Assembly: GCF_014651615.1 (NCBI RefSeq)
Contig: NZ_BMXF01000002.1
Coordinates: 1,171,629-1,235,628 of the forward strand
Length of the DNA: 64,000 nucleotides
From: Persicitalea jodogahamensis
GTDB taxonomy: Bacteria > Bacteroidota > Bacteroidia > Cytophagales > Spirosomataceae
Reading direction: 5' to 3'
Below, in pieces: positions 1-8,930 of this stretch (position 1 is its first letter; every line of letters begins with the position of its first letter). The position numbers and the translations under genes are program-made. Under the pieces are notes generated by a model. The model was not told the origin of the DNA and did not search any database. It worked only from the letters and a program-made list of their open reading frames with translations.

Positions 1-435
1 GCTTTTTCGCGCTATAAAAATGTGGCTTCCTACTGCGCCGTGGCGGCGAAAGTAGCAGTGGACAAGAACTCTGGCGAGGTGAAGGTACTAGGGCTTTGGG
101 CGGCACTCGATGCCGGGCAGGTAATTAATCTGGACGGGGTCATCAACCAAACCGAGGGCTGCCTGATTCAGGCAACCAGCTGGACCCTGAAAGAAGAAGT
201 AGGCTTCGGTCAACAGCAGATCAGTACCCGCGACTGGACTTCTTATCCGATAATGCGCTATACCGAGGTTCCAAAAGTACAAGTAGTTGTCATCGATCAC
301 CCTGAACTGGAGCCGCTTGGCGCAGGCGAGGCTGCCCAGGCGCCCACGGCTGCTGCTTTGGTCAATGCCATCTATCGTGCCAGTGGCAAGCGCATCCGGA
401 ACTTGCCTGTAAAGTCAGTCGATGAAGTTGGATAA
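1..435 (+). CDS. Molybdopterin-binding hydroxylase large subunit (IorB-like), 3' end
   Basis: This is the C-terminal end of a molybdopterin-binding subunit of the xanthine dehydrogenase/aldehyde oxidase superfamily; the reading frame is open from base 1, so the gene starts upstream of the window. The segment DAGQVINLDG, followed by NQTEGCLIQATSWTLKEEV, resembles the isoquinoline 1-oxidoreductase beta subunit type. The motif GAGEAAQAP holds the glutamate that acts as the catalytic base in this superfamily. It ends with the usual NAIYRASGKRIRNLP block. Family members hydroxylate N-heterocycles or aldehydes with Mo-cytosine dinucleotide and a 2Fe-2S partner. The substrate cannot be told from this fragment. 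It is distinct from the complete large subunit at 4396-6630. Confidence 0.85.
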   Translation, partial: AFSRYKNVASYCAVAAKVAVDKNSGEVKVLGLWAALDAGQVINLDGVINQTEGCLIQATSWTLKEEVGFGQQQISTRDWTSYPIMRYTEVPKVQVVVIDHPELEPLGAGEAAQAPTAAALVNAIYRASGKRIRNLPVKSVDEVG

Positions 436-554
436 CAGCCAAAAGGATATTAATCCCAACAAAATTCCCCTATATTCCAAAAAGGGTTCTATTTTTGTTT
501 CACGTCCTTTATCAACCCATTGACGAACGACGTTTGCCAACACAACCCTACCTC

Positions 555-743
555 ATGCCATTGCCCGAAGCTGAACACAGCCCGGCTGGACGCAGCCCGG
601 CGGACCGCCGCCCGGTGGAAAGCCAACCCAACGAAGGTCTGCCGCCATTTGTCAAGACCTGGCGTCAGATGTATGGTATCATCACCGGGGTCCTGTTGCT
701 GCTGATTGCCCTTTTCTACGCCTTCATGATCCATTTCCAATGA
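555..743 (+). CDS. Small single-pass membrane protein coupled to the symporter
   Basis: This encodes about 62 residues with a proline- and charge-rich N-terminal half and one hydrophobic segment near the C-terminus (MYGIITGVLLLLIALFYAF). Its stop codon TGA overlaps the ATG of the downstream sodium:solute symporter (ATGA at 740-743), so translation is probably coupled. The frame is open further up to a TTG at 495; I prefer the ATG at 555 because the residues before it show no conserved character. Small membrane proteins placed directly before symporters are known (for example DUF4212 before acetate-type symporters), but this one has a different layout and I do not recognise the family. An accessory subunit role is inferred. 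Confidence 0.6.
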   Translation: MPLPEAEHSPAGRSPADRRPVESQPNEGLPPFVKTWRQMYGIITGVLLLLIALFYAFMIHFQ

Positions 744-2443
744 GCTATCTCGATTGGATTGTTCTGGCTTTGTCGCTTACCTTTATCGTGGGCTATGGTA
801 TTTATCGCAGCCGCGAGAACCGAAATATCGACTCCTACCTCCGGGCTGACCGCTCGCTGCCCTGGTACCATGTCACGCTGTCGCTAATGGCGACGCAGGC
901 GAGTGCCATCACTTTTTTGTCGGCACCCGGGCAGGCCTACACCGACGGGATGCGCTTCGTGCAGTTCTATTTCGGACTACCCTTCGCCATGATCGTGCTT
1001 TGTATCACCTTCGTGCCGAAGTTTCACAAGCTTAATGTCTTTACGGCTTACGAGTACCTGGAAGGTCGTTTTGACCTTCGTACACGTAGCCTGACTGCCG
1101 GCCTTTTCCTGTTGCAGCGTGGCCTTTCAACCGGACTGTCGATCTACGCGCCCTCCATTATTTTGTCGGCCATTCTGGGCTGGGATATCATGTGGACCAA
1201 CATCATTTCGGGTGGCCTGGTGATGCTCTACACCGTCACGGGCGGGGCAAAAGCAGTGTCCCACTCGCATTTGCAGCAGATGGGTATCGTCACGCTGGGG
1301 ATGGTCATCGCGGGCTTCACCGTTGTGAAACTCCTGCCCGACGATGTTTCGTTTACCGATGCTTTGCACGTGGCGGGCAAAATGGGCAAAACCAATGTCA
1401 TCGACTTTACCTTCGATCTCAATAACCGGTACAATGTCTGGTCGGGTATCATAGGCGGCTTCTTTCTGCAGCTCTCTTATTTTGGAACTGATCAGTCGCA
1501 GGTAGGCAGGTACTTGACGGGTAGTTCGGTGGGACAGAGCCGGCTGGGGCTGGCAATGAATGGTCTGTTAAAAATTCCCATGCAGTTTCTTATCCTGATG
1601 GTGGGGGCTTTGGTGTTCGCGTTTTATCAGTTCACCACGCCACCGATGTTCTTCAACCAGGTGAAGGTGGACCAGGTCATGGCGACGGAGTACGCTCCAG
1701 AGTACCAAAAGCTGGAAGATCGCCACGCCATCCTCCAAAGTGAAAAACGCCCACATGTACTTGCACTGACCGAGGCGCTGGACAAAAATGACGAGGTGGC
1801 GGTGGAGCGCGAGCGCACCTACCTGGGAGCTGCCGAGGAAAAAGTGCAGGCCGTACGGCTGGAAGCGCAGAATCTAATCTCAAAAGCTAACGGAGAGCAA
1901 ACCAACGATGTGAACTATATATTCCTGCGCTTCGTGATCGACTATCTGCCGGCGGGTCTAGTTGGTTTGCTGATCGCCGTGATTCTGCTGGCTTCCATGG
2001 GTTCGGTAGCGGCAGCCTTCAATTCGCTGGCTTCCACCACGATTGTGGATATTTTCAAGCGGCAGGTAAGCAAGGATGGTACCGACAAATACTACGTCAG
2101 TGCTTCCCGGTGGGCTACTTTCGGCTGGGGCGTTTTCTGCATCATTGTCGCGCAGTACGCCAGTCGGTTAGGGAGCATGATCGAAGCCGTCAATGTACTG
2201 GGATCGCTGTTTTATGGGGTGATTCTGGGCGTTTTTCTCGTGGCTTTCTACTTCAAATCCATTGGCAGTCGCGCTGTTTTCTGGGGCGCGGTGATTGGGG
2301 AGTTCTTTGTCATCATCAGTTATTGGCAGGATCTTACCGCTTTTCTCTGGCTCAACCTGATAGGCTGCACACTGGTGATTGGGTTTGCTTGGGCAATTGA
2401 GAAAATCTGGCCGCAGAATGAGCCGAGAGAAGCATTGGATTAG
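740..2443 (+). CDS. Sodium:solute symporter (SSS family)
   Basis: This is a 567-residue inner-membrane transporter of the SSS/SLC5 family, which couples solute uptake to sodium entry. The N-terminus (LDWIVLALSLTFIVGYGIYRSREN) and the following segment rich in S, Q, A and G are typical, as is the late GLLIAVILLASMGSVAAAFNSLAS core segment that ends with T-x-x-DIFKRQ. A charged, soluble, helical insert of about 70 residues (roughly residues 310-385) sits between membrane segments; such an insert is common in Bacteroidota members of the family. The gene overlaps the small membrane protein gene by four bases. The substrate is unknown; sugars, sialic acids and carboxylates are all used in the family. 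Confidence 0.9.
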   Translation: MSYLDWIVLALSLTFIVGYGIYRSRENRNIDSYLRADRSLPWYHVTLSLMATQASAITFLSAPGQAYTDGMRFVQFYFGLPFAMIVLCITFVPKFHKLNVFTAYEYLEGRFDLRTRSLTAGLFLLQRGLSTGLSIYAPSIILSAILGWDIMWTNIISGGLVMLYTVTGGAKAVSHSHLQQMGIVTLGMVIAGFTVVKLLPDDVSFTDALHVAGKMGKTNVIDFTFDLNNRYNVWSGIIGGFFLQLSYFGTDQSQVGRYLTGSSVGQSRLGLAMNGLLKIPMQFLILMVGALVFAFYQFTTPPMFFNQVKVDQVMATEYAPEYQKLEDRHAILQSEKRPHVLALTEALDKNDEVAVERERTYLGAAEEKVQAVRLEAQNLISKANGEQTNDVNYIFLRFVIDYLPAGLVGLLIAVILLASMGSVAAAFNSLASTTIVDIFKRQVSKDGTDKYYVSASRWATFGWGVFCIIVAQYASRLGSMIEAVNVLGSLFYGVILGVFLVAFYFKSIGSRAVFWGAVIGEFFVIISYWQDLTAFLWLNLIGCTLVIGFAWAIEKIWPQNEPREALD

Positions 2444-2767
2444 ACCCAAGTCTCTGAAGCCAGTGTTTCTGGCGGGCACAATTCCTAATAACTAGCATAT
2501 TCCTTCCAGGTTTTTATTGGTAATCTAACGGCCTCTCTGGCCTGGCAGATTACCCTCCACTCTTCGTTGGTCCCGGAGCCAGCAATCGTGAGTAGCTGAT
2601 ATGGCTTTGCCCAATCTGTCCCCATCAGCTACAATGAATCGGGGAAAAGAATCCCAGTTTTTATCAATCGGCCAGCCCCTACTGGCCTTTCTTATTTTGG
2701 CATAATTCTTACAATTCCTAAGAAAATATTTTTGAGTTTTTGTGTCTACACATTCAACCCAGCTGCC
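2444..2767. other. Intergenic region before the hydroxylase operon
   Basis: No convincing full gene lies here. On the minus strand a 46-codon open frame (2485-2625, ATG start, TAG stop) has a protein-like composition (starts MGTDWAKPYQLL, ends KTWKEYASY) and could be a gene remnant or chance. The 2690-2745 stretch is AT-rich and is the likely promoter/leader region for the operon starting at 2768. Confidence 0.4.
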
Positions 2768-3277
2768 ATGCTTACCGAAAATGCCCCCATTCTTCCGAAA
2801 ACCGAACGTAGTTTCGATACCAAGTCCATTACCTTAACTGTCAACGGCAAACCGCGTGAGCTGAATGTAATGCCTTGGGTAAGCCTGTTGGATGCCCTAC
2901 GCGAATACATCGGCCTCACGGGCACCAAGAAAGGCTGCGACCACGGTCAGTGTGGTGCCTGTACGGTACTTTGTGATGGTAAACGGATACTCAGTTGCCT
3001 CACACTGGCAACGATGAAGGAGGGAGCTGAAATCACTACCATCGAGGGTATTGCACCAAGCGACACGGATTTGCACCCGTTACAAAAAGCTTTCATTGAG
3101 AATGATGCGTTTCAATGCGGGTACTGCACGCCGGGACAGATTTGCAGTGCCATTGGCATGTTGCAGGAAGGCAAAGCCCACTCCCGGGAAGAGGTGAAGG
3201 AACTGATGAGTGGCAACCTCTGCCGTTGCGGAGCCAATGTCTATATCATTGACGCAATCATGGAAGGCATTAAGTAA
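2768..3277 (+). CDS. paoA: 2Fe-2S subunit of a PaoABC-like molybdenum hydroxylase
   Basis: This encodes a 169-residue iron-sulfur subunit. The N-terminal ferredoxin-like domain carries the plant-type 2Fe-2S cysteines (GCDHGQCGACTVL and a later SC), and the C-terminal four-helix domain carries the second 2Fe-2S site (CGYCTPGQ and NLCRCGA). It passes electrons from the molybdenum site to FAD in the next subunit. It is closest in layout to E. coli PaoA (YagT), but no twin-arginine signal is seen, so the complex is probably cytoplasmic. A TTG at 2732 would extend the frame by 12 residues; the ATG at 2768 gives a more usual N-terminus. First gene of a three-gene operon; the next starts 21 bases downstream. 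Confidence 0.88.
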   Translation: MLTENAPILPKTERSFDTKSITLTVNGKPRELNVMPWVSLLDALREYIGLTGTKKGCDHGQCGACTVLCDGKRILSCLTLATMKEGAEITTIEGIAPSDTDLHPLQKAFIENDAFQCGYCTPGQICSAIGMLQEGKAHSREEVKELMSGNLCRCGANVYIIDAIMEGIK

Positions 3278-3298
3278 AGAAATTTAAAGTACAACAGC

Positions 3299-4318
3299 AT
3301 GAATAATTTCAGTTATAAGAAGGCAAGTAGCGTTCAGGAGGCCGTTGGCCAGGTTAGCGGTCATTCAGAGGCTTGCTTCATAGCGGGAGGTACCAACCTC
3401 ATAGACCTGATGAAGTACAATGTGGCCAAAGCCGATGCGCTGGTGGATCTGAACACGATCACTGAAAACCATGAAATTTCGGAAAGAGAGGATGGCGGTA
3501 TTCGACTTGGAGCTTTTGTCAGCAACAACGACACTGCCTACCACCCGCTGATAACCGAGCGATACCCGTTGCTGAACCGGGCTATACTGGCTGGAGCAAC
3601 AGGGCAGATACGGAACATGGCGACCAATGGAGGCAATCTGCTGCAGCGTACCCGCTGTTACTATTTTTATGATATAAACACTCCCTGCAATAAGCGGGAA
3701 CCCGGCAGTGGTTGTTCGGCCATCGGCGGCTACAATCGCATTATGGCTATTCTGGGAGAAAGCGAAAATTGTATTGCCGTATTCCCTTCAGACATGTGCG
3801 TCGCGCTTTCTGCGCTGTCCGCCACGGTGAATGTTAGTGGTCCGGATGGGGAGCGCAGTATTCCTTTTGTGGATTTTCACCGGCTTCCTGGCGATACCCC
3901 GGAGCTGGACAACAACCTGCGGCATGGTGAAGTAATCACTAGCATTGATCTGCCGCCGAAAGGCTTCTCACAAAACTACTCCTACCTCAAACTCCGTGAC
4001 CGCAACTCCTACGCATTCGCACTGGTGTCGGTGGCTATGGGGCTTGAATTGGAAAATAACAGGATAAAGGAAGCCCGCATCGCATTGGGTGGTGTCGCTC
4101 ACAAGCCATGGCGGGTGGTAGAAGCTGAATTATTCCTGGAAAACAAAGAGGTCAACGAGGAGAGTCTCGGTCAGGCCGCTGATATAATTCTGAAAGGAGC
4201 GACTGGGTATGGTCATAACGATTTCAAGATCGACCTGGCCAAGCGAGCCATTATCCGTAATGGCCTGATGGCCCTGAACCCCGCTGAAACCCAACTACCG
4301 GGCGCAGTACCTAACTAA
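3299..4318 (+). CDS. paoB: FAD-binding subunit of a PaoABC-like molybdenum hydroxylase
   Basis: This 339-residue protein is the medium (FAD) subunit of the xanthine dehydrogenase superfamily. The FAD-binding motif IAGGTNLIDLMK lies near residue 30, and the second flavin motif GATGQIRNMATNGGNLLQ near residue 100 matches the family. Directly after it, a cysteine-rich insert (RTRCYYFYD, PCNKREPGSGCSAIG, ENCIAVF) matches the loop that holds an extra 4Fe-4S cluster in PaoB/YagS and 4-hydroxybenzoyl-CoA reductase-type subunits. The C-terminal CO-dehydrogenase flavoprotein domain follows. It should accept electrons from the 2Fe-2S subunit and reduce oxygen, ferredoxin or another acceptor. Confidence 0.9.
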   Translation: MNNFSYKKASSVQEAVGQVSGHSEACFIAGGTNLIDLMKYNVAKADALVDLNTITENHEISEREDGGIRLGAFVSNNDTAYHPLITERYPLLNRAILAGATGQIRNMATNGGNLLQRTRCYYFYDINTPCNKREPGSGCSAIGGYNRIMAILGESENCIAVFPSDMCVALSALSATVNVSGPDGERSIPFVDFHRLPGDTPELDNNLRHGEVITSIDLPPKGFSQNYSYLKLRDRNSYAFALVSVAMGLELENNRIKEARIALGGVAHKPWRVVEAELFLENKEVNEESLGQAADIILKGATGYGHNDFKIDLAKRAIIRNGLMALNPAETQLPGAVPN

Positions 4319-4395
4319 TTTTGAATCATAGAATAAGTGAATAACATGTTGATAAGGCTCGACAAGTTCACCCATTCTACCAATCACCCATATCC

Positions 4396-6630
4396 ATGTC
4401 AAAAGCACAAATAGGACAACCCATTAGCCGGCTGGAAGGACACCTGAAAGTGACAGGCTCGGCCAAATATTCTGGCGAATTTAATCTGGAAGGTTTACTC
4501 TACGGGTATGTTGTCAATAGCACCATTGTTCGCGGGAAAATTCTCAGCATCGACTCGGCTTCTGTAAAGAAAATTCCGGGCGTGATTGACGTTTTTACCC
4601 ACGAGAACCGGCCTTCGTTAGCCTGGTTCGATATGCAATATTCCGACATGGATGCGCCGCCGGGTTCGCCCTTCCGACCGCTATACGACAACGAAATCAA
4701 GTACTATGCCCAACCGGTGGCTCTGGTAGTAGCCGAGACTTTCGAAACTGCCCGCTATGCGGCATCCCTGCTCAAGATAGATTACGAAGCGGAAGAGTTT
4801 GACTCTGACCTCAAAAAGAACACTGCCAGGGCCCGGGACCCGAAAGTGGGCCTGGCCACCATGTTGAAACCGCTGCCTCCCAAGCCCAAAGGCGACTTCG
4901 AAAACGCTTATGGAGAAGCTGACGCGCAGGTTTCATCCGCTTACTGGCATGGTACAGAGCACCATAATCCAATGGAGATGCACGCCACCACCACTTTCTA
5001 CGAGAAAGGGGGGAAGCTTACCATATTTGACAAAACGCAAGGGACCATTAACAGCCAGCTTTATGCTTGTAACGTGTTTGGTTTGAGTTTTAGCGATGTT
5101 CGGGTCATCGCTCCCTATATTGGTGGTGCTTTTGGTTCAGGTCTTCGCCCCCAATACCAATTGTTTATGTCAGTAATGGCGGCCATAGAATTAAAACGCT
5201 CGGTGCGGGTTACCCTGGATCGTGAACAGATGTACAGCTTTGGCCACCGCCCGCCTACCTTGCAGCGCGTGAGATTGGGCGCAACCAAAGACGGAAAAGT
5301 AACGGCGCTCAACCACGCGGCCATTGCCGAAACTTCACAGTTTGAAGACTACACTGAGGTCGTCGTCAACTGGTCACACATCCTTTATCCCGTTGAGAAT
5401 ACCCTGCTGGAATACCAGCTTGTGCCGTTGGATGTGTACAGTCCGCTGGATATGCGTGCGCCGGGCGGAAGCACCGGACTGCCGGCGATCGAAAGCGCGA
5501 TGGACGAAATGGCGTATAAGCTGGGAATAGATCCCCTGGAACTCCGGCTAATCAATTATTCGGAAAGGGATATGGCTGAGGACAAGCCTTTTTCCAGTAA
5601 AGAATTACGGGAATGCTACAAGCAAGGTGCCGAAAAATTCGGCTGGGCTGAGCGTAAGCCCGAACCACGTAGCATGAAACGAGGTACCAAGCTGGTTGGC
5701 TACGGTATGGCAACGGGAATATGGGATGCAATGACGGTACCATCCCGTGCCGAAGCCATGCTGGACAAAGACGGAAAATTGAGGGTGAACTCTGCTACAT
5801 CCGACATTGGCACCGGTACATTGACGGTAATGACACAAATCGCGGCGGATGAATTCGGCCTGTCGGTCGATGACGTTACTTTTGAATATGGCGATAGCGA
5901 TATGGCTTTCGCACCCATTGAAGGTGGTTCTTTTACGGTGTCGAGCGTAGGGTCGGCAGTGGTGAAAGCCTGTAAGTCACTGCGTGAAAAACTGCTGAAA
6001 CGGGCTTCGAGAATGGAGAACTTCTCTCTGTCTGATCAAGGTATGTCACAAGTCAGGTTCGAAAAGGACAGAATCGTACTAAGCGAAAGCCCGCTGGTCG
6101 CGGTTTCTTATTTTGATCTCATTGCTGACAATAATGGTAAGGCTATCAAGGCGGATACTACTTCTGTCCCGAATCCGCTTAGGTTGAAAAAGTACACTCG
6201 GGCCGCCCATAGTGCAGCTTTTGTAGAAGTCGAGGTAGATGAGCAATTGGGTGTAATCAACGTTACACGCGCATTGACTGCCGTTGCTGGCGGGAAAATA
6301 ATCAATCCCAAAACGGCTAAAAGCCAGATTGTCGGAGCGATGATCTGGGGTATCAGCAAGGCTCTTCGGGAGGAAACCATCAGTGACCACCGTTTCGGAA
6401 AGTACATGAACCCCAACCTGGCGGAATACCACCTACCCGTCCACGCCGACATTCACGAACTGGATGCTATTTTCGTGGAGGAACACGACGACATTGTGAA
6501 TCCGCTAGGAGCTAAGGGCTTGGGTGAAATCGGCATTGTGGGCATGGCTCCGGCCATTGCCAATGCCATATATCACGCCACGGGCAAGCGGATAAACCAC
6601 CTGCCCATTCATTTTGACGATTTGTTGTGA
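4396..6630 (+). CDS. paoC: Molybdopterin-binding catalytic subunit, PaoC-like
   Basis: This 744-residue subunit is the catalytic large chain of a xanthine dehydrogenase-family enzyme. It begins with the typical RLEGHLKVTGSAKYSGEF segment, has a substrate-channel domain, and ends with the molybdopterin domain. Visible motifs include GGAFGSG (cofactor binding), the AHNP-like HHNPMEMH, DMRAPGG and GLGEIGIVG, which holds the catalytic base glutamate. The order 2Fe-2S, FAD, Mo subunit equals paoABC of E. coli, an aldehyde oxidoreductase using molybdopterin cytosine dinucleotide. The true substrate is unknown; aromatic aldehydes are plausible. No dedicated XdhC/PaoD chaperone gene lies next to it, but a MocA-like gene sits 5 kb downstream. 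Confidence 0.9.
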   Translation: MSKAQIGQPISRLEGHLKVTGSAKYSGEFNLEGLLYGYVVNSTIVRGKILSIDSASVKKIPGVIDVFTHENRPSLAWFDMQYSDMDAPPGSPFRPLYDNEIKYYAQPVALVVAETFETARYAASLLKIDYEAEEFDSDLKKNTARARDPKVGLATMLKPLPPKPKGDFENAYGEADAQVSSAYWHGTEHHNPMEMHATTTFYEKGGKLTIFDKTQGTINSQLYACNVFGLSFSDVRVIAPYIGGAFGSGLRPQYQLFMSVMAAIELKRSVRVTLDREQMYSFGHRPPTLQRVRLGATKDGKVTALNHAAIAETSQFEDYTEVVVNWSHILYPVENTLLEYQLVPLDVYSPLDMRAPGGSTGLPAIESAMDEMAYKLGIDPLELRLINYSERDMAEDKPFSSKELRECYKQGAEKFGWAERKPEPRSMKRGTKLVGYGMATGIWDAMTVPSRAEAMLDKDGKLRVNSATSDIGTGTLTVMTQIAADEFGLSVDDVTFEYGDSDMAFAPIEGGSFTVSSVGSAVVKACKSLREKLLKRASRMENFSLSDQGMSQVRFEKDRIVLSESPLVAVSYFDLIADNNGKAIKADTTSVPNPLRLKKYTRAAHSAAFVEVEVDEQLGVINVTRALTAVAGGKIINPKTAKSQIVGAMIWGISKALREETISDHRFGKYMNPNLAEYHLPVHADIHELDAIFVEEHDDIVNPLGAKGLGEIGIVGMAPAIANAIYHATGKRINHLPIHFDDLL

Positions 6631-6652
6631 GGAGCCTTAGAAAGGCAGATTC

Positions 6653-7639
6653 TTATTTGGTCAGGATTTCCATTGCGTTCAGCTCAGGTCCGCCGCCACG
6701 GTTGGCTGAACCTGCTACCACGTAGACTTTGCCACCCATCGTTACGGCCCCGGTGCCGTGCCGCCCCTGCGTAAGCATGGGTAGCTTCTCCCAGCGATCA
6801 GCTTTGGGACTGTAAGCCTCCACTTCCCGGTGAGCTGTTTCCTGTGAAGCGCTTTCACCTCCCAGGATCAGTAGTTTTCCATTGTAGGCCACTGCCATAT
6901 TTCCCGCCCTTTGGGTGGGAATATTTTGGTCTTCATCCAGCGTAGTCCAGGTATTTGAATTGAAGTCATATACATCTACCTCGGGAATCGTCAGATTGAA
7001 TACATTTTTAGTTTTTGCGGTAGACAGCCGACCACCCGCCGCATAGAGCTTGTTTCCCACCAGGGCAACCGAAACGTGGTCTCTGGGCCGCGGGGCATCG
7101 GGAAGCTGTTTCCATTGGCCTGTTTTGGGGTCATACTCATCGAGCCAGGCTACATGTCCATCCCAGTGGCCATCCTTGATTCCTGCGACCATATAGATTT
7201 TGTCATTGCGCACAAATGCTCCGGCTGCCCCGCGCCGGCGATCGGCCGGAATTTCGGGGCCCTTCCGCCATTCGTCGCGTGCTGGATTGTAGATATACAC
7301 ATCGGGAATGGGAGTCTCATGGGGATAAGGTCCCGTGAATGCCCCCAGCACATAAATTTCATTTTTATAGGTGATTGCCTGGAAATGACTCATCTCAAGC
7401 GGCGTCACTGCTTTCTTTGTCCAGGTATCCTGCTTCGGATTGTACTCCTCCACAGCCTTGACACCCCGGCCACCCAGCAGGTACAATTTACCATCCGCAG
7501 CGGCGAGGGCACACTCATGTCGCTGGGTGGGTAAACTGAGTGGTTCGGCGGCCTGCCATGACTGAGCGAGGGCAGAATTAAAGCAGACGAGTATGGTTGC
7601 CAGACTTAGCAACCTATTGTTTATAGAGCGGCTTTTCAT
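6653..7639 (-). CDS. Secreted kelch-repeat protein
   Basis: This 328-residue protein starts with a Sec signal peptide (MKSRSINNRLLSLATILVCFNSALAQ). The mature part consists of five to six kelch repeats of about 45-50 residues, each with a double glycine and a following conserved Y and W (for example LYLLGGRG, YAAGGRLS, LLILGGES), and should fold as a beta-propeller. No catalytic residues could be assigned. The frame is open 21 codons further upstream, but the signal peptide fixes the start at the ATG at 7639. It converges with the molybdenum hydroxylase operon (22 bases between stop codons) and lies downstream of a T9SS cargo gene on the same strand. Related propellers include N-acetylneuraminate epimerase-like proteins; this role is not proven here. 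Confidence 0.8.
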   Translation of the reverse strand: MKSRSINNRLLSLATILVCFNSALAQSWQAAEPLSLPTQRHECALAAADGKLYLLGGRGVKAVEEYNPKQDTWTKKAVTPLEMSHFQAITYKNEIYVLGAFTGPYPHETPIPDVYIYNPARDEWRKGPEIPADRRRGAAGAFVRNDKIYMVAGIKDGHWDGHVAWLDEYDPKTGQWKQLPDAPRPRDHVSVALVGNKLYAAGGRLSTAKTKNVFNLTIPEVDVYDFNSNTWTTLDEDQNIPTQRAGNMAVAYNGKLLILGGESASQETAHREVEAYSPKADRWEKLPMLTQGRHGTGAVTMGGKVYVVAGSANRGGGPELNAMEILTK

Positions 7640-7691
7640 TTGGTGAGGGTTGGGTTTGACTTTTGAATGAGCGAAAAGTACAAAAGTTTCC

Positions 7692-8801
7692 TCATCGCAC
7701 AAATTTCCTGGTCACCGTTGCCTCTTGGCTTCGCACCCGAATCAGGTACACACCCTTCGCCAGATCATCTGTCCTGAATTCCTGAGTGCGTCGGGTGGCC
7801 TTATCCTGATAGGCTGCCTGCCGTAGAACACGTCCCTGCAAATCAACCATTTCAATGTACACATTGGAAGGCTGGCGCGTTGTGACCTCCACTGTAATAG
7901 TCTGCTCACTCGGCACGGGATAAATTTTCATGGAAATATTTGCCGCTACGAACTCGTGTGGCGGCAGCCCGGTAATGACCCCATTGAATTCTACCAGGGC
8001 AGGCTCAAAAGGAGGGATGGGGTTAGTGGAACTGGTTTGGTCGGTGACGGTTAAAACATAGGTACGCCAGGTTTCAGCTACTTTCACTCCTTTGCGCCAT
8101 TCCTCGGTGACGTAGGCGTAGGTGTAATAACCTACGAGAGTAGGCGCATTCCATGTCAACAAGGCTGCTGAGTGATTAATTTTGAAAGTACCTTCGCGGG
8201 TGACCTCGTGCGGGAAAATAGCATTGGCTTGTTCGGTTGGCTGGCATGCCTGTGATTGATTGAGTAGTTTAGTGAGCCGATAAGACAAGCTATCGCCGTC
8301 GGGATCCGTGTTTGGCAAAGCCAGAGAGAATATCTGGCGTAACCCGCTAATGAACTTAGGATTGGGAGCCTGGGCCGTAGCATTAGGCAAAGAAGTATTC
8401 AGGGTAGTCTGAATTATTAGAGAAGTCTCCTGCGAGGGGGCCGGCATATTTAGTATGCCATTCGTGAAATTATCCAGCTTTGCCGTGAGCGTGTAATTGC
8501 CCGAGGCGGCGTAGGTGTGAAGAACGCGGTAGATGCTCCGGTTTACATTAGGACTGCCTTCGAGTTGCTCTGAACTCACCCGCTTTGCTGTAATCTGCTG
8601 ACCATCTCCAAAGCACAGAATAATCTCTGTTTGTGCATTAGCCGCCGCCTGCCCCTTTTGTATGTCAAGAAAAAGGACTCCGCTGATCTCGTAGGTTAGC
8701 CCGGTCGTATTTTTAGCCTGGATTTCACCACCCAGCAGGTGAGTGGCTTTGGCGGTGAAAGCCAGACAGCAGACAAGCGCCAGTGATAATAGCTTTTTCA
8801 T
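7692..8801 (-). CDS. T9SS-secreted surface protein with a SprB-type N-terminal segment
   Basis: This 369-residue protein has a signal peptide (MKKLLSLALVCCLAFTAKA) followed by THLLGGEIQ, a start typical of Bacteroidota gliding-motility-associated surface proteins. The middle holds a PKD/Ig-like beta region with DPDGDSLSYRL. The last 80 residues form a type IX secretion sorting domain (YPVPSEQTITVEV, then the DLQGRVL and GVYLIRV strands, ending in K-F-V-R). It should be exported and anchored to or released from the cell surface; ligand unknown. It lies 52 bases before the kelch gene and the two could be co-transcribed. Confidence 0.85.
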   Translation of the reverse strand: MKKLLSLALVCCLAFTAKATHLLGGEIQAKNTTGLTYEISGVLFLDIQKGQAAANAQTEIILCFGDGQQITAKRVSSEQLEGSPNVNRSIYRVLHTYAASGNYTLTAKLDNFTNGILNMPAPSQETSLIIQTTLNTSLPNATAQAPNPKFISGLRQIFSLALPNTDPDGDSLSYRLTKLLNQSQACQPTEQANAIFPHEVTREGTFKINHSAALLTWNAPTLVGYYTYAYVTEEWRKGVKVAETWRTYVLTVTDQTSSTNPIPPFEPALVEFNGVITGLPPHEFVAANISMKIYPVPSEQTITVEVTTRQPSNVYIEMVDLQGRVLRQAAYQDKATRRTQEFRTDDLAKGVYLIRVRSQEATVTRKFVR

Positions 8802-8873
8802 GGGAACGGATGGTTTAGGAAGTAGTTTAAAATCAAAACGTTCCCTGAAAAAAGGTAGTATTGATCAGGCAAT

Positions 8874-8905
8874 AAAAAAGACGAGCAAAAAGCTCGTCTT
8901 TTTTT
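8874..8905 (-). terminator. Bidirectional rho-independent terminator
   Basis: A perfect 7-bp stem (GACGAGC at 8880-8886 and GCTCGTC at 8892-8898) with an AAAAA loop is flanked by A6 on the left and T7 on the right, so it can act on both strands. It lies just past the glnS stop and ends that minus-strand transcript, separating it from the T9SS gene. Confidence 0.9.
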
Positions 8906-8930
8906 GTAGAAACCAAGATTAAAAAAGCAA

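Noticed and set aside
1-435. Fragment as part of the same enzyme as 2768-6630
   Set aside because: The sequence type (IorB-like) differs from the PaoC-like large subunit and a symporter gene lies between.
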